64,000 nt of DNA from Lentinula raphanica (GCA_027919835.1 JANVFP010000049.1:186001-250000); one strand, 5' to 3'; shown: positions 21,685 to 33,997, counted from the stretch's first letter. Made by a program: numbers and translations. The notes: generated by a model from the sequence alone, not told the origin.

Positions 21685-23354
21685 ATGCCGCCTCGTCGAC
21701 CGACACGCTCACCTCTATTCCCTTTCCTTTTCCTTCTCCAAAATCTCCTTCAAGTTCCCCTCCCATCATTTTTGCTCTTTCCCCAAACTGCCTGGGCTAC
21801 TAGCACTCCATCCACAAACACCACCATCGACGACACCTCTCCGTCGTTCACATGGCAATCTGGCTGGGCAGCGTCCCCGTGCGACTACTGCTCTGCGTTA
21901 CTCAACACCAGTCTTACCTACAACGGAACATGGCACGATGGTGGGTCGAGGTCTGGGTTGACGGGGGTGTTTGAGTTTAACGGTGAGTCCATCAGGCAGT
22001 GTTGCTAGCTCACAACGGGTCTGCTCACTTGCATGTATATGATCATCTCGTGATGATATTGTTACTTGTAGGCACAGCCGTCTACCTCTACGGCGTCACA
22101 TCCCAAAACGACACCGGCACGATCGATTTCACGCTCGACGGCGTCAACGGCACAACGTACAATCCTCCCATAATCCCCGCGGACGATCCTTCAATAGGTA
22201 CACCCGACGCAGACCATACGTATAATACCCTGTTCTTCATGGCGACTGGGCTGCAGGACAGTAGCAAGGTGCATAAGCTGGAGTTTACAGCGGTGCTCGG
22301 ATACAATACCTCACAGACGGTGTTGATTGACTATGCGATTGTTACCACTGATGGTGGTGGAACGACAAGCTCCTCGTCTTCGGGAGAAGGGGAGGGAAGC
22401 TCGGATGGAGGTGGACAGAGCTCGTCGGGTGGTGATTCTGAAAACAAGGGAAGCGGTGGTAGTGGTAAGTCACTGTTAACCTTGCTTCAGTTTTATACTT
22501 GCATGTTGAACTGAGCCGGGTTCGTAGGCCCAAACAAAGGCGCATTGATTGGCGGGATAGTGGGAGGTGTCGTAGGAGCATTCCTACTTCTTTCCTTGGC
22601 GCTATTCCTCTATATACGACGACGACGAAAATCCCAACCTCGTTCCAGTCAAATCAAACCCGAGAATCGAATAGAACCTCTGCGGATCGCACCAGGTGAG
22701 TAGTTCGGAACAATTCATGTGTTGTCGACTACTACTAGTATCATATCTCGATTCTCTAACTATGTCTAGTAGTCTCCTTCACAGGCGATTCCAACTCCCC
22801 AATCACCGCTTCAACTCTATCCGCATCCTCGACCAATCTCAAAGCTCGACATTTTCAAAGTCTCCCTACTATCGAGGCCGCTGTCACGTCCGCTGTAACA
22901 GAAACCTCCCAGGCTGGGTCCTCACCTACTCAAACTCAAAACAACGTCAGACATGAAGACGATTTAGGTCAGTGTCAACTCAGAATCACCTACCTTGAAG
23001 TCCTCGAAATTCCCCATCTCATGAATTCTTACATATCTAGTATCCACGTCCTCACCCCGCCCGCGGACCCACTCTGAAACGGCCGGTGATCCCAGTATAC
23101 TCTCATCTAGTATCGGTACAACCACTCGAAGCAGACAAGAGATTCAACAGATGGAGCAGCGGATACGGTCGCTTGAGAGTATGATTCTCCTTCAAGGTCG
23201 CAATAATCCTATTATTGGAGTCCCTCAGGGTGCACATGCACATGCGAGCACTGTGTTGATGAGCCCGTTCTCAGAACACGGTGCGGTTCCATATGATCCT
23301 GCGGCACTGGCTACATCGATGGAGGATTTGACGAACCCTCCTCCGCCTTATTGA
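21685..23354 (+). CDS. Single-pass type I membrane protein with Ser/Gly-rich stalk
   Basis: Exons: 21685-21982, 22072-22464, 22528-22695, 22770-22967, 23041-23354; about 456 residues. An N-terminal hydrophobic signal (FPFLFLLQNLLQVPLPSFLL) precedes an ectodomain with several N-x-S/T sites. A stalk of Ser/Gly/Glu (near residues 205-240) is followed by one transmembrane helix (LIGGIVGGVVGAFLLLSLALFLYI) and a basic stop-transfer RRRRK. The cytosolic tail is low in complexity with a coiled-coil-like EIQQMEQRIRSLESMIL and a C-terminal NPPPPY. This architecture is very common in Agaricomycetes and resembles cell-wall sensors in layout only. The acceptor of exon 4 has tandem TAG-TAG, so one residue may be alternatively included. 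Function unknown. Confidence 0.85.
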
Positions 23355-23500
23355 GGGTGAGTTACGGAATGGGGCCAGCTTTTGTGCCATAGAGTACATA
23401 CACGTTACTTATATTGTATCTATCTACCTGTATATCTTGCGAAGATAAAATTCAATCATGTAGAGCATTTCTTTACCGTTCTCAATGAACCAACATCATC

Positions 23501-24675
23501 TCAAAACCGACTCGCGGCCTCCAAATCATCCGCATTCAACCAATCCGCTCCCTTCTCCGCCAACACCTCCCACACCGCATGTCTAGCCTGAACCGGCCAC
23601 CCAGGCGTATCCCAAAACCTCGCCTTGATCCCCCTCGCATGCGCATCCGCCACCAACCTCTCCACCTCCCCCGCCTGCGTCTCGCTAATATCCCCTATCC
23701 CATCCCAACCTATCGCTACCCCATAATCTGTACTAGCAATTGGGGACAGAGTGGAATTATATACAGTGGAAGGGTCGGAGTTGAGCGAGGCGAGGGGAGC
23801 GTCGAAGAAGACGTCGCGGGGGGAAAGGGATTTGATGCCTTGGAGAGGGGTATTGCCAGTACCGACGACGGTGATGGCGGAGGTGGTGAGGGTGTTGTTG
23901 ATGAATGTGGTTAGGTAGTTGAGGCGCCGGAGAGGTTGGAGGGCTGCGAGGACAGGGGGTAGAGTACTGGGGTTGGTATTTGTTTTTAAGAGGCGATGTG
24001 TGGATATAAGAAGAGATACTAACCTATCCCCATCTGTTTTCATATCTACCAAAAGCTGCAAAGGCGTACCGCTGGATGTATCAAATACTCCACTGGGAAG
24101 ATGGGACAGCGTGAACTTGTTTTCTTTTGCTTTCGAAAACGATAAAATACATACTTGGGCGATGTTTGGTTAGCGGTGAAAGCGTTGATTGGATTCTGGA
24201 GAGCCAAGATCGCGAGTAGAGGCTGGACATAGAGAGAGTCGAACGTCCGGGCTGGCGTTAACGCTGCTAATTCGTGTCCAACCTGCAAAGGAATAAACTT
24301 ATTTCGCATTGATGTATATCCTGAAATGAGCGCACGAAAAGCGTATCGTTGATGAACCACACATCCGCTTCTACGCTGGCGACACCGAAACTCAGAGCGG
24401 TCAGAAGAGGCACATCACGCCAATCTGTGATCGGAGAGGAACACTGAAGTTTGAACAGTGAGTGAATCAACACGAAGCAACTGACAGTCATTATGCGAAT
24501 GGATCTGCTTTGGAACGATGTTCTGCGTAAACTGTGTTGGGTATTGCAAGAGCGTGGAGTTGCTTTCTTCCAGCATGGTGATTTGTTTGAATACGGTAGG
24601 TCTGGAGAGGACCATAGCTCCATGAGTGACTATGAAGCCTATGAGAGCGAGGGTGATGGACATTGAGGAATGCAT
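23501..24675 (-). CDS. AIM6-like PLC-type phosphodiesterase, secreted
   Basis: Member of the Altered inheritance of mitochondria protein 6 family, which has a PLC-like phosphodiesterase TIM-barrel fold. Exons: 24675-24486, 24424-24336, 24282-24155, then 24092-23501, which probably holds another 57-nt intron at 24023-23967 (in frame, no stop). Length is 332 or 313 residues. It begins with a signal peptide (ITLALIGFIVTHGAMVLS). The active-site opening IHSHNDYWRDVPL is restored only when intron 1 is spliced. VEADVWFINDTLFVGHELAALTPARTF supplies the expected Glu/Asp/His residues. LLVDMKTDGD and a C-terminal KARFWDTPGWPVQARHAVWEVL, DWLNADDL match the family. The biological substrate is not known. 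Confidence 0.9.
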
Positions 24676-25240
24676 CTTTCAAACTTCGTGCTGACTGCCA
24701 GTGCTCAGAGGGAAGAATGGGGAATGGGCAAGTTATAATGTTGGGGGATATCGACTATTTATATGGGGATTGATGCAGATGTTGCAACGTTGATGACCAT
24801 CGCGTTCAAAGGCTTCTGTGATTCTTGCACGTGTGTGGAGGGTGTATGGAGAGGTTCCCTGAGGTTCCTAGAAATTCGACTTGTTTGTTTTTGGCGTTGA
24901 GAGATTGCGAAAACTTTGTCAAGATCTCTTTGGAGATCCAAGCTTTGAGGAAGAGAGAATTTTCCGATATCAACATAGGATTACAAGCAGTTTCTTCCAA
25001 GCACACTGTCATATAACGAATAAGTACAAGGCCGATGTGATTATGATTGGAAAAAGTTCAAGTCGAAAAGGTCATGGAATTCGCCACGTGGTCTTCCGAG
25101 TCAGGATAAAAACGCCCACGGCGGTTCCCTCGGCTTACCCGCTTGGCTTACAACACCAAGCAAGCATCGTTCAGAACAACGACAAAGGCCCTTTTTCTTT
25201 CTTCTTTGCACATATACATACAACTACAACACTAACTATC
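24676..25240. promoter_or_regulatory. Divergent promoter region, AIM6-like / RBR ligase
   Basis: About 565 bp separate the two divergent starts. The RBR side has a pyrimidine-rich stretch (CCTTTTTCTTTCTTCTTTG near 25190) close to the start, typical for basidiomycete 5' UTRs. No further site can be supported. Confidence 0.4.
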
Positions 25241-27587
25241 ATGTCTGACTACGATATCTCTGACAACGAAGCTGATTACTACGACTCCGATGAGATGATG
25301 GAGGATTATCAGAATGACGACGGTAAGCTTTGCCCTTTCTCCTGGTCCTACCTCGCGCCTTTGGGGCACTGGCGCGTTATTAGAGCTGTATGAATGACTA
25401 TCTGACTCTTTAGATCAAGACGAGGATGATATGGAAATGGATGACTACAACGACGACTTCAGGATCAGCGCGGGCTCCAAGCAAAAGTCGTACGAAGTCG
25501 ACTACAAATCGCTCAGCCAAAGTTCTGTAGAGAAGACGATGAAAGAAGATGTAGATCATATCTGTGGTATCTTTGGCGTTGAAGTGAGTCTTTCAATCCA
25601 CATGCCACTTCCTGGCCATATGTTGTGCGTTCTGAACTCATGTCTATCACTTTGCAATTCAGCCTGCGATCGCCTCGTTGCTCTTACGCCACGCGGATTG
25701 GAACAAGGAACCATTGATAGAGAAGTACATGGAGAACGCTACAAAGGTCCTCGTCGATGCTGGCGTCGCCATCCCCGAACCTGTCGCAGAGCCGACCCCA
25801 GTTCGTACTCATCACTCGGTTGACAAACTCTCCACCGGTTCAGCATCCCGTCGTTCGACCAGATCTAGCTCCAAACTCTTATCTTCCCTGACCTCGCCCA
25901 CCAGGTCGTCTGCTCAGAAATCCAGTTTCTCTTCTCCATCCTCCTCCTCCTCCTCTATCTCAGCTTCCAAATCCCGTACCAAAGACAAACTATCCGAAGA
26001 GCCCGAACAGAAATCTTTCACGTGCCCCATCTGCTTCGACGACTCTCCCTCGCTCAAACCCCTCTCTCTCATCTGCGGCCACCCCGCCTGCTCCGGCTGC
26101 TGGAACGCCTACACGGTGTCCAAAATCCGAGACGAGGCCGAGCACTGTATCCGATGCATGACAGAAGGCTGCGCCATCGTCGCTCCCGATGATTTCATAC
26201 ACGACATCCTCCTCTCTGACGCAGCCGCCCCTCCCGATTCCAACCCGGACGACAACCAGACGGCGTGGGTCAGGTTCCAGGAGTTGTTGGTGAGGAGTTT
26301 CGTGGGGGCGAACCCAAAGCTGAAGTTTTGTCCGTATCCGGGCTGCACGAACACGGTCTCGTGCCCGTCTGCGGCGAGCAAGTCGGTGTTGACGACGATG
26401 GTGCCGATTGTGTCTTGTGGGGCGAAGGGGATTCCGAAGGATGCGAGCGCGGCCGCGGCGTCTTCGTCTTCGTCGTCGGGTGTGACGGTTACGACCACAC
26501 CTCCTTCCTCGTTATATGACAAGGAACACATTTTCTGCTTTGGATGCCCGATTGAGAGCGACCATCGTCCGGTCGTGTGTGCGGTGGCGAGGTTGTGGTT
26601 GAAGAAGTGTGAGGATGACAGCGAGACGGCGAACTGGATCAAGAGTAATACGAAGGAGTGTAGTCAGTGTCAGAGTACGATTGAGAAGAATGGAGGGTGC
26701 AAGTACGGGTTTTTTGTTGTGTATGTATTGATTGTGCGGTTTTCTGATTTTGTTTTTGTGGACAGCCATATGACGTGCAAGAAGTGCAAATACGAGTTTT
26801 GCTGGGTTTGCATGGGTGCGTTGAACTGGCTAAGCAATATTTTCAATGTTTACTCATGTCTTTCTCTTGCGTAGGTCCTTGGAGTGAACACGGCACGGCG
26901 TGGTATTCCTGCAATCGATACGACGAAAAAGGCGGTGTCGAAGCTCGAGACGCTCAAAGCCGAAGCCGTGCTTCCCTTGAGCGATATCTCCACGTACGTT
27001 TCTCATTCCCAGCCCTCTATACTCATGGATAAACCTAACCAATCTGATTCCCCAGTACTACAACCGTTGGGCCAACCACGAACAATCCGCCAAACTCTCC
27101 ATCGAGCTCTACGCCAAGACGGAGAAAAAGATGGAAGACATGCAGATCACGTCCTCCCTCACCTGGATCGAAGTCCAGTTCATGCGCAAGGCCGTCGAGG
27201 TCGTCGAGAGATGCCGGTCGACGTTGAAGTGGACTTATGCGATGGCGTATTACCTCGCGAAGGGAAACGAGAAGGATCTGTTCGAGGATAATCAGAGGGA
27301 TTTGGAAAAGGCTGTCGAGGATCTTTCAGAGCTGTTGGAGAGCCCGATTGAGAGTGAGAATATTCCGGTGTTGAGGCAGAAGGTGACGGATAAGACGGTG
27401 AGCTGTGGTTTCTGTCTATCCTTAATCTGATTGATCCGATGTTGTTTTATGTGAACAGGTCTACGTTCAGAAACGAAACGAGATCGTGCTGGAGGACACT
27501 GCGACTGGGTTCCAGGATGGTCGTTGGAGATGGAACGTTTCGGTTGATGGGTTTGAGGAACCTCCTGAGGAGCTTATGGTAAACTAA
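25241..27587 (+). CDS. Ariadne-type RBR E3 ubiquitin ligase
   Basis: RING-between-RING ligase that takes ubiquitin from an E2 onto its own cysteine and then onto substrate. Exons: 25241-25322, 25414-25583, 25663-26702, 26766-26815, 26875-26993, 27056-27397, 27459-27587; about 643 residues. The acidic N-terminus ([21 protein letters not shown]) and UBA-like part ([19 protein letters not shown]) are Ariadne hallmarks. RING1 starts CPICFDD ... [10 protein letters not shown]. The IBR starts KFCPYPGC. The Rcat has [32 protein letters not shown], with the catalytic Cys in NGGC (split by intron 3). The C-terminal Ariadne domain includes [14 protein letters not shown] and ends [14 protein letters not shown] Ser/Ala/Thr-rich insertion of about 45 residues interrupts the IBR before FCFGC, and a Ser-rich linker lies before RING1. 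Confidence 0.95.
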
Positions 27588-27982
27588 CCATCCCCGGAAC
27601 CCCCCCCCTCCTTCGTGAATGAAGTATGGCGATCTTACTCTCGATCCTTTAGAAATTCTCGTTTTTGCTGTCTATGTGTATCTCTGTCTTCCGACCTTGT
27701 CCCTATCCCTTCATCATTCTAATATCCGTCTTTCTACCTTTGCTCGTCCTCTCCGGGTCTTCTCTGTATGTTCGTACATGGGCCAGTACCATCAACGCTA
27801 CATCACTAACATCCTTTGCATTCATCGTACTCGATACATTCTTCTCATACGTACTTGCCATACTTCATTTTGTCAATCTGATTGTTCTTTCTATCTCGAT
27901 TCTCTCTCTACTCCCCAAGCTCAGGCTGTAAACTAGCTATCCTCTGAATACTTTGACATGATCGACTACTATGAGGACGGTT
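27588..27982. other. Intergenic region after the RBR gene
   Basis: Probable 3' UTR of the RBR gene, starting with a C8-type run near 27599. Open frames here are hydrophobic by pyrimidine bias only; no gene is supportable. Confidence 0.5.
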
Positions 27983-28215
27983 AGTCCGCACCTGTGATGT
28001 GTCATCACTTGTGACCTAAGACTGTCACATGACATTTTCTCCATTTTTCTAACTTCTTTAAAAATGAAGATATCCTCACCCCCTAACCTCTAACCATGGG
28101 GGCAAGCCCCCAAACCCCCACCAAACCCCTAACCAACCCTAACCAACCCAACCCCGAACCCTAACCTAACCTAACCTAACAGGTCACGGGTGATGACGAA
28201 TCACAGGTGCGGACT
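27983..28215. mobile_element. MITE-like element with 35-bp terminal inverted repeats
   Basis: AGTCCGCACCTGTGAT...GTCATCAC..GTGACCT at 27983-28017 is mirrored at 28181-28215 with about four mismatches, giving imperfect 35-bp terminal inverted repeats around a 163-bp interior. The interior has no coding capacity. It is C/A-rich on this strand with many CCTAACC/CCCTAACC units (28120-28180) that resemble fungal telomere repeats, and a small palindrome GGGGGCAAGCCCCC (about 28099). No clear target-site duplication is visible. Size and structure fit a non-autonomous DNA transposon; no transposase is in the window. Confidence 0.72.
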
Positions 28216-28558
28216 GACAGATCCTACTATGAACTTGACTATCCAATGATTTGTGTATTCTGAAGGTGTTTGATGATAATGACCAGGGTTGTTTCGGAAT
28301 ACGGTACCACAAGTGTTTTAACTTTTCGATTCTTGATCAGACGGAGCAGAGTCTTATGTACTATTGGCCCACCCCCAGCCCTCTCCCTCCCACCAACCAT
28401 AGGAAAATGACATGGTCCTGGACATATAGCATTTACATAAATTTTAGTAGGAACTGTGCTGTCAGTATAATACACCATTGTAATAAATGACTACAAGATT
28501 TGCATCTACAACATACTTATTACCAGATATACGGTAGGGTCCATCAAGTCCGATGGCA

Positions 28559-28776
28559 CAATCTACCCATGGGTGGATTGTAATTTGTTGTACAAGATAA
28601 GCATTAATACCATTTACAGGCTGTTCCTATTTGGGACCCCACCAGTGTGGTGGAGCCGTGTATAATTCATTCATTCATTCATTCAGTAGCATAGTGGCAG
28701 GTCCATCACGATCCACCCATGGGTAGATTGTTGTACAAGATCGAAGTGTAGCAGCAATCCACTCATCGGTGGATTG
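28559..28776. repeat. Three 22-bp palindromes CAATCYACYCATSGGTRGATTG
   Basis: Copies at 28559-28580, 28709-28730 and 28755-28776 are each near-perfect palindromes centred on CCATGG or CATCGG. The first two are followed by TTGTACAAGAT. Between the first and second there is an ATTC tetranucleotide microsatellite (about 28665-28684). No gene is seen between 28216 and 29162. Confidence 0.7.
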
Positions 28777-29162
28777 TCACCGGTAGATGCTGTCATCGTA
28801 AGCCCAAAAAACCGGGCCGAGAACAACGTTTTTCTGCGCGTAACCCTTACCCTAAAAATGGTAGCGGGATTTTTGGTGTCGTCCACTGCATCACCCAACT
28901 CTTTCCTCTTGTCTTCTTCTCCTCTCTCAATCCACTTTCTTGAAGCTGTAATTCCGCGCTATCTATCATATCAACGCAACCTACCGCCGCTGTATCGTGA
29001 CTTTGGCTGTCTTGTGCTGGTCTTGTGGTCATCTGCCTCTCTGGTTCGTATCATAAACAGTGGAGTCTTCAATTCGTGGTTAAATCCTTTCTTTCTTCCT
29101 TCTCAACAGCTTTCGACGCACTCTCAAACAGCTGTCCTTTGGATATCTCTTATCTCTTAAAC

Positions 29163-31094
29163 ATGACTGCGAGAAGGTTAATTCCCTCAGAATCAATTCA
29201 CTCATTCAAAAACTCATAGCTACAATTATCTTTCTAGATCCTCGGATTCTCCCAGTCCTCCGCCCTCCATCGATGCTCCATCTCTTCCACTCGACCATCC
29301 ATTAGTAGCTCTAGGCTCTCCGTCTTTGCCTGCGTTCATCCCCGAATCTCTTGACGAAATGCCTGTTAACACCGAACGACCCACAGAACTACTCACCGAC
29401 CCACCTACCGACCCACCACCTCCATACCCATCGCCTCGGACTCGCCGTCGTGCAAGAGGGACGAGAAGACGAGTGTCTGAAATTGCGCAAAGTAGAACTA
29501 CTCCTTTGTCGCCGACGCCGCGGCAACAACAACAGCAACAACAGCAGTCACAGCACTATCACGTACCCTCTACTGAATCCGATACCGAAACGCAAACTCC
29601 GAGGTCTCCCCGAACATCTTTGCTTCCATCGTCGTCGGTGTACGATGGTGCTGATGTATCGGAGACGACGCCTCTGTTAGGAGGAGGAGGAGGTGGTGGA
29701 GGTGGTGCCAACAACTCACCAAACGCCAACGCCGTCAGAACATTTCTCCGTCCAAGGTCCCTTTCTCAGTCAAGCATGAACTCTTTCGCTCCCTCTCTCG
29801 CTTCCTTAGCCCAAACCGCCTGGGTGTTCTTCTCCGAATGTGAATCTGATGAAGAAGAAGAAGGAGAGTCGCGGTTCGAGAACGGTCATACTAGTCATAA
29901 TGGTCATAATGATAATGGCCAACCTTCTTTCGAAGGCGAAGGCGAATTTGAAACCGAAGATGCTGGTCCCAGTCGTACCATAATCAATCCAACTCGACGA
30001 CGGGCGGCTCGTTATCCTCACCCTGCTACGTTTATCAGAGCTTCAGCTTCTGAATTCGTAATCGATCTCGAAAACCAAAACCACAACCACAACCCTCGTC
30101 CATCCGCCGCCCGTCAAAGACCTGGACTTTTCTCAGCACAGGCCTGGGCTCGATATTTCCGTCCGGTCACGAAAGCGATCTATTGGCGGTCTCTAACCCA
30201 TCTTGTCGCAGTGAATTTCCCGTTCGCGCTTGCGGCTTGGGTGTACTTGTTCGTGTTCACGGTGGTATGTGCTTGATCACTCACTTACTCCCTCTTTCAC
30301 TGTTCGAGCCCATGGATCGTGTTTTGATCAATCGTTGGCTTGTTGTAGACTGGAACTACGCTGCTTATTCTTTTACCCCTGGGAGCCATACTATGTTTCT
30401 TCAACTTGCTCGGTGCTAGGGCGTTTTCTCGTGCAGAGGTGTGTTTATCATCATTTCATTCCTACAAGCCTCATACTTAAGAGTAACGACCTCTCTTATA
30501 ACCTCACCAGCTATTCCTCCAAACCAAATTCCACAGTCCTCTACACTACCCTCTTACCGTTCTTCATGCTGCTGCTGCCGCTGCCTCTTCTTCTTCTTCC
30601 TCCTATCCATCTACCTATCCATCTACATCAACATCAACATCTTCACCAGCATCTTCCGTCCACCAACTCATCGCTGCGTACCCCATTTTCACGCGTACCC
30701 GGCCTCCGAGCGCTTCAGAGTTGGAATCGGGTGAGGCGGTGGTCGGTGAGGAGGTTCGAGAGGGGTCGTTTTATAGGAATACGTATGCGATGGTACGTAT
30801 CCGACGTTCTCTTTGTGTGTTAATCCAGTCCCATACTTACTTACTTTATCTCCCCCCGTTCTTCATCCTTTCATCCCATCCCAGTTCACAGACTCCACCT
30901 CCTTCCAAGCCCTCTTCTACTTCCTCGTCATCAAACCGGCTATCACGCTGCTCTTTACGGTGTTTTTCCTCGTTGTGTGTGTGCCGTTGATGGTTTTAGT
31001 CGTCCCTGCGCCGGCGGTGCTGAGGGTGTGTAGGAGGATTGGGAGGTGGCAGGCGGTGGTGGCTGTTGAGGGGCTGGCTGTGGGTGTTAGGTGA
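29163..31094 (+). CDS. Multi-pass membrane protein with sensor-like four-helix domain
   Basis: Exons: 29163-29176 (14 nt), 29238-30264, 30349-30438, 30511-30792, 30885-31094; about 540 residues. The first 290 residues are disordered and low in complexity: PPPPYPSPRTRRRARGTRRR, a polyglutamine run, PRTSLLPSS, SETTPLLGGG followed by a glycine run, and acidic and His/Asn-rich parts. The C-terminal half has AIYWRSLTHLVAVNFPFALAAW, two adjoining helices, and two further helices (ALFYFLVIKPAITLLFTVFFLVV and VPLMVLVVPAPAVL). This resembles the bacterial putative sensor domain in helix layout and in fungal relatives. SETTPLLGG could be a dileucine-type sorting signal. Function unknown; membrane topology is inference. 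Confidence 0.75.
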
Positions 31095-33095
31095 GCGGTG
31101 GTGAATGATGAAGGGCGGAGTGATGGAAAAGAGAGGGGTTAGATGTGGTTCGATGTGGTTTGATCATTGATGCATTTCGTCGCATGAAGTTTGGAATCCT
31201 GTCAGATAGTGAAGTTGGCTTCACGAAGCTCTCCCCATCGCTTTTCTCGCGCATGGCAGGGTTTGGCGGAGCTCGGATCCATGAAACATATCTCAACGTT
31301 GCATTTTCCCGTCACGATTGTGGCACGATTGTCTCTATGATGCGTGAGATGCTCAATACACATGCGTTTCAGCCACTGAACGTTGAACAGCGCACCAGTG
31401 ACATGGCTACAGATGGCTACCAGTTTCGACTTTTGACCAATCTTCGTCCTCGTTCAAGAATCGTACACTAATCCATATTTCTAAACTACTCTAGCTCTAG
31501 GACAGACACACGAGTCATAGACCTTCGTGCTTCCGCTATGCCATTCAACGAGTCATCGATCATCTTCAACCCTCTTCAATCCCCTTCAACTTCCAAGTTT
31601 CCGGATAAACGATAACCCAAGATACTAATCCACCTCAATGCCTCTCAATGCATGTCGTTGCACAGCACCGTTTCGCTTGTGAGAGTCTTGCGGAAAACAG
31701 AGACGTTTAAGCTGAAATACTCTCTGGAGTCTGATCTAGTCTGATACGCTCTGATACGCTGGAATCGGGGTTTGGGTCTCGGACTGACTCGGGAGATTGT
31801 TGGAAGGAAGAGGTCTGAAGGCGGTTGGCTGCTGTTAACCGCTGTTGGTCATGGTCGAGGAAAACCACGCGTTTCAGCGGATAGCAAAGCCTTGCAGAGC
31901 ATATGGAAGGGGAGTTTGGGCAATGTGATATCTTCGTGTATGTACTACCAAAAGGTCTCAAAAGCCTCAAACTTAACACAGTCTAGATCTCTTCTGCATG
32001 AAGTCGATTGCTGGATTGCTCGGAGTCAAAAGAGGGGTCAAAGTTAACGTTCACTGAGGCTGTCCGAGTTCTCAAGCAATGGACGACATCTGTCATCAAC
32101 CCATTGAGGCAGGGATTGAGATTGAGAGCCTGGCCTGCTTCGAAAGCTCCAAGCTTCAAGCCCTCTTCACTCAAAAGCACCATGTTTTGAGTCCTGTGGT
32201 TTTCCATGGACCACGGTCTTCTTTCGGGAGTTGAAACTGCCTTGCCATGAACAGGACAATCTGAAGAAAACAACTCGAAATCGTCCGGAACAGTGGGGAA
32301 CAGTTCGCAACCCGCCGGTTGTGCATCAAATCCACAAAATTCCGAATCAAAGATCAAGAATATCAAAGAGTTCCAGGTGTCCTTTTGCACAGCTTGACAT
32401 TGATCGGCGTTGTTCAGGCTAATCCAGGTTATAGATATATGATCTGCCCGACCATTATGTTCTCTCGGTTTCGACTCAATTATCGTTTCGAGTTTTCAAC
32501 CCACTCTAGTGTTCAACTCCGTTTCACAGTATGTCGATCGCTTTTGAATATTTCTTCCCTCATGACTGACTCCGTGTATCTTCAGCCACTGTGATTAACT
32601 CTCTTCAAAAGACTATATTCGCTGGTCGAATAAATCACTGGTATGTGTTCCAAAACTCTTCGATTGCCAATTATTGTAGCTCTGATATCATCCTTCATCT
32701 CTTGTAAAGTCTACGCATCCGCCGTTACGAATTCTCGCTTGTCTTCAAGAATCAAGAAGAATTCGTTTCAGTACGTTCAATGTTTTCTCGTCTAGTATGA
32801 GCAAAACTAATCGCGACGTTAAACTCAGTCATCTTTCCGAATCAGGAGAATAACTTCGCTGGCCGAAATTATCCTCTACCCGTACGTCTGACGAACAACG
32901 TTTCTGTTCTGTCTATCCTGACTTTGGTCCTTAGTCTGTTGTCGATCTTACACGATACGATTGCTTTGTTCGCCGCCGCCGCTGGTACGTTGAATTCTCT
33001 CCGTCGAATGGACTATCGTCAGCTCATGTTGATGTGCAGCTCTCGTTTCTTCGCTACATTTTCGCTCGTCTTCGTCTGTGAATCGTCCAACGACC
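31095..33095. other. Intergenic flank of the tandem secreted-protein array
   Basis: The region 32247-33095 is clearly related to 34560-35435 upstream of the second array member (GACAATCTGAAGAAAACAACTCGAAATCG, CCCGCCGGTTGTGCAT and others). It contains the leader motif pair TTCGCTGGTCGA (32619) and TTCGCTGGCCGA (32858). Several exon-like blocks with GT donors suggest 5'-UTR introns. No independent gene is supportable. Confidence 0.55.
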
Positions 33096-33997
33096 ATGAT
33101 CCCTCTTCGTTTTCCTGCTCGACGTCTCCTGGCTACGACCCTCTTGCTCTCGACTTTTCTCTGCGCCATAGCTGCACCGTTGTCTCTACCTGTTCCTGGT
33201 GGAGGAGGGAATAGCAGTCCTACTGCTCCCGGAAACAATGCTACTTCTGTTTCTGGAATCAACGCTCCTCCTGTTCCCGGAAACAATGCGCCTCCTGTTT
33301 CCGGAGCTAACCCTCCTCCAGGTTCCGAAACTTGTAAACAGGTCGCAGACCTCAATTTGCCGTCTGATAAAGGTGAGCAGACAATCTATCTCACTCACGT
33401 CCGTAGTACCTTCCGTCTTTCCTTAACCTCTGATGATTTGGCATATATGTAAGCTAATGTTGGTTTTGATTGGCACTGGCAGGGTTTGTTTTCGCAATTT
33501 CCTCGGTCGAGTTGCCGCTGGACCCGGAAATCGAGGCCAGTAAACAACCTATGCGAGGAGACCAGTTTCAGCTGTTATTTCAGAACAATGCCAATTCCAA
33601 AGACGAAATCACTTTTCGATTGTACTTGAAAGCCGGGAATCCTTGCCTAGTTTCCGGCTATCCAACGAGCCCTGCATTCAAAAAGGACCCTGAGGCTGCA
33701 GATAAAAAGCGCCCTTGCATTGGAGCCATCTCATTCAAGGGCGACAAACTTAAAGCGCGGGAGGATTTTTTCAGCCAGGTATTCAAAGCTGGAGCTGGAG
33801 CTGGTGAACCCACAGAGAAGCTTGAAGTGCAAAGAGACATCGCTTATCTCAGGAAGGTCATTTACGGTCCGGTGATGCAATACGCTCGGTGGGGCTTCGC
33901 GCAAAGTCTCATGAAATTTCACTTGAGATTGGTTTGGAATAGGAGAGAAGCTGTGATGAACGAGGAGGTGGCACGCTGGGAGAAGGAACGAAAGTAA
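33096..33997 (+). CDS. Orphan secreted protein family, member 1 (about 263 aa)
   Basis: Exons 33096-33372 and 33483-33997, phase-1 intron. MIPLRFPARRLLATTLLLSTFLCAIAAP is a typical signal peptide (here given as positions 1-28). The next part is a Pro/Gly/Asn-rich linker with repeating PGNNAxxVSG-type units. After the intron comes a domain of about 130 residues shared with members 2 and 3: KQPMRGDQFQLLF, LYLKAGNPCL, a variable loop, F-x-x-VFKAG, then YLRKVIYGPV and a basic helical end (EEVARWEKERK). The start was chosen because M[VI]PLR is the point from which all four members agree. Family unknown to me; no enzyme motif is visible. Confidence 0.82.

Noticed and set aside
25990..26642. Antisense frames over the RBR gene
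   Set aside because: They overlap conserved zinc-binding exons and show no independent features.
27619..27936. Hydrophobic small protein genes downstream of the RBR ligase
   Set aside because: Apparent membrane segments come from pyrimidine-rich 3' UTR sequence; there is no start context, splice structure or paralogue.
28120..28180. True chromosome end
   Set aside because: The telomere-like units are short, degenerate, bounded by inverted repeats and followed by ordinary genes on both sides.
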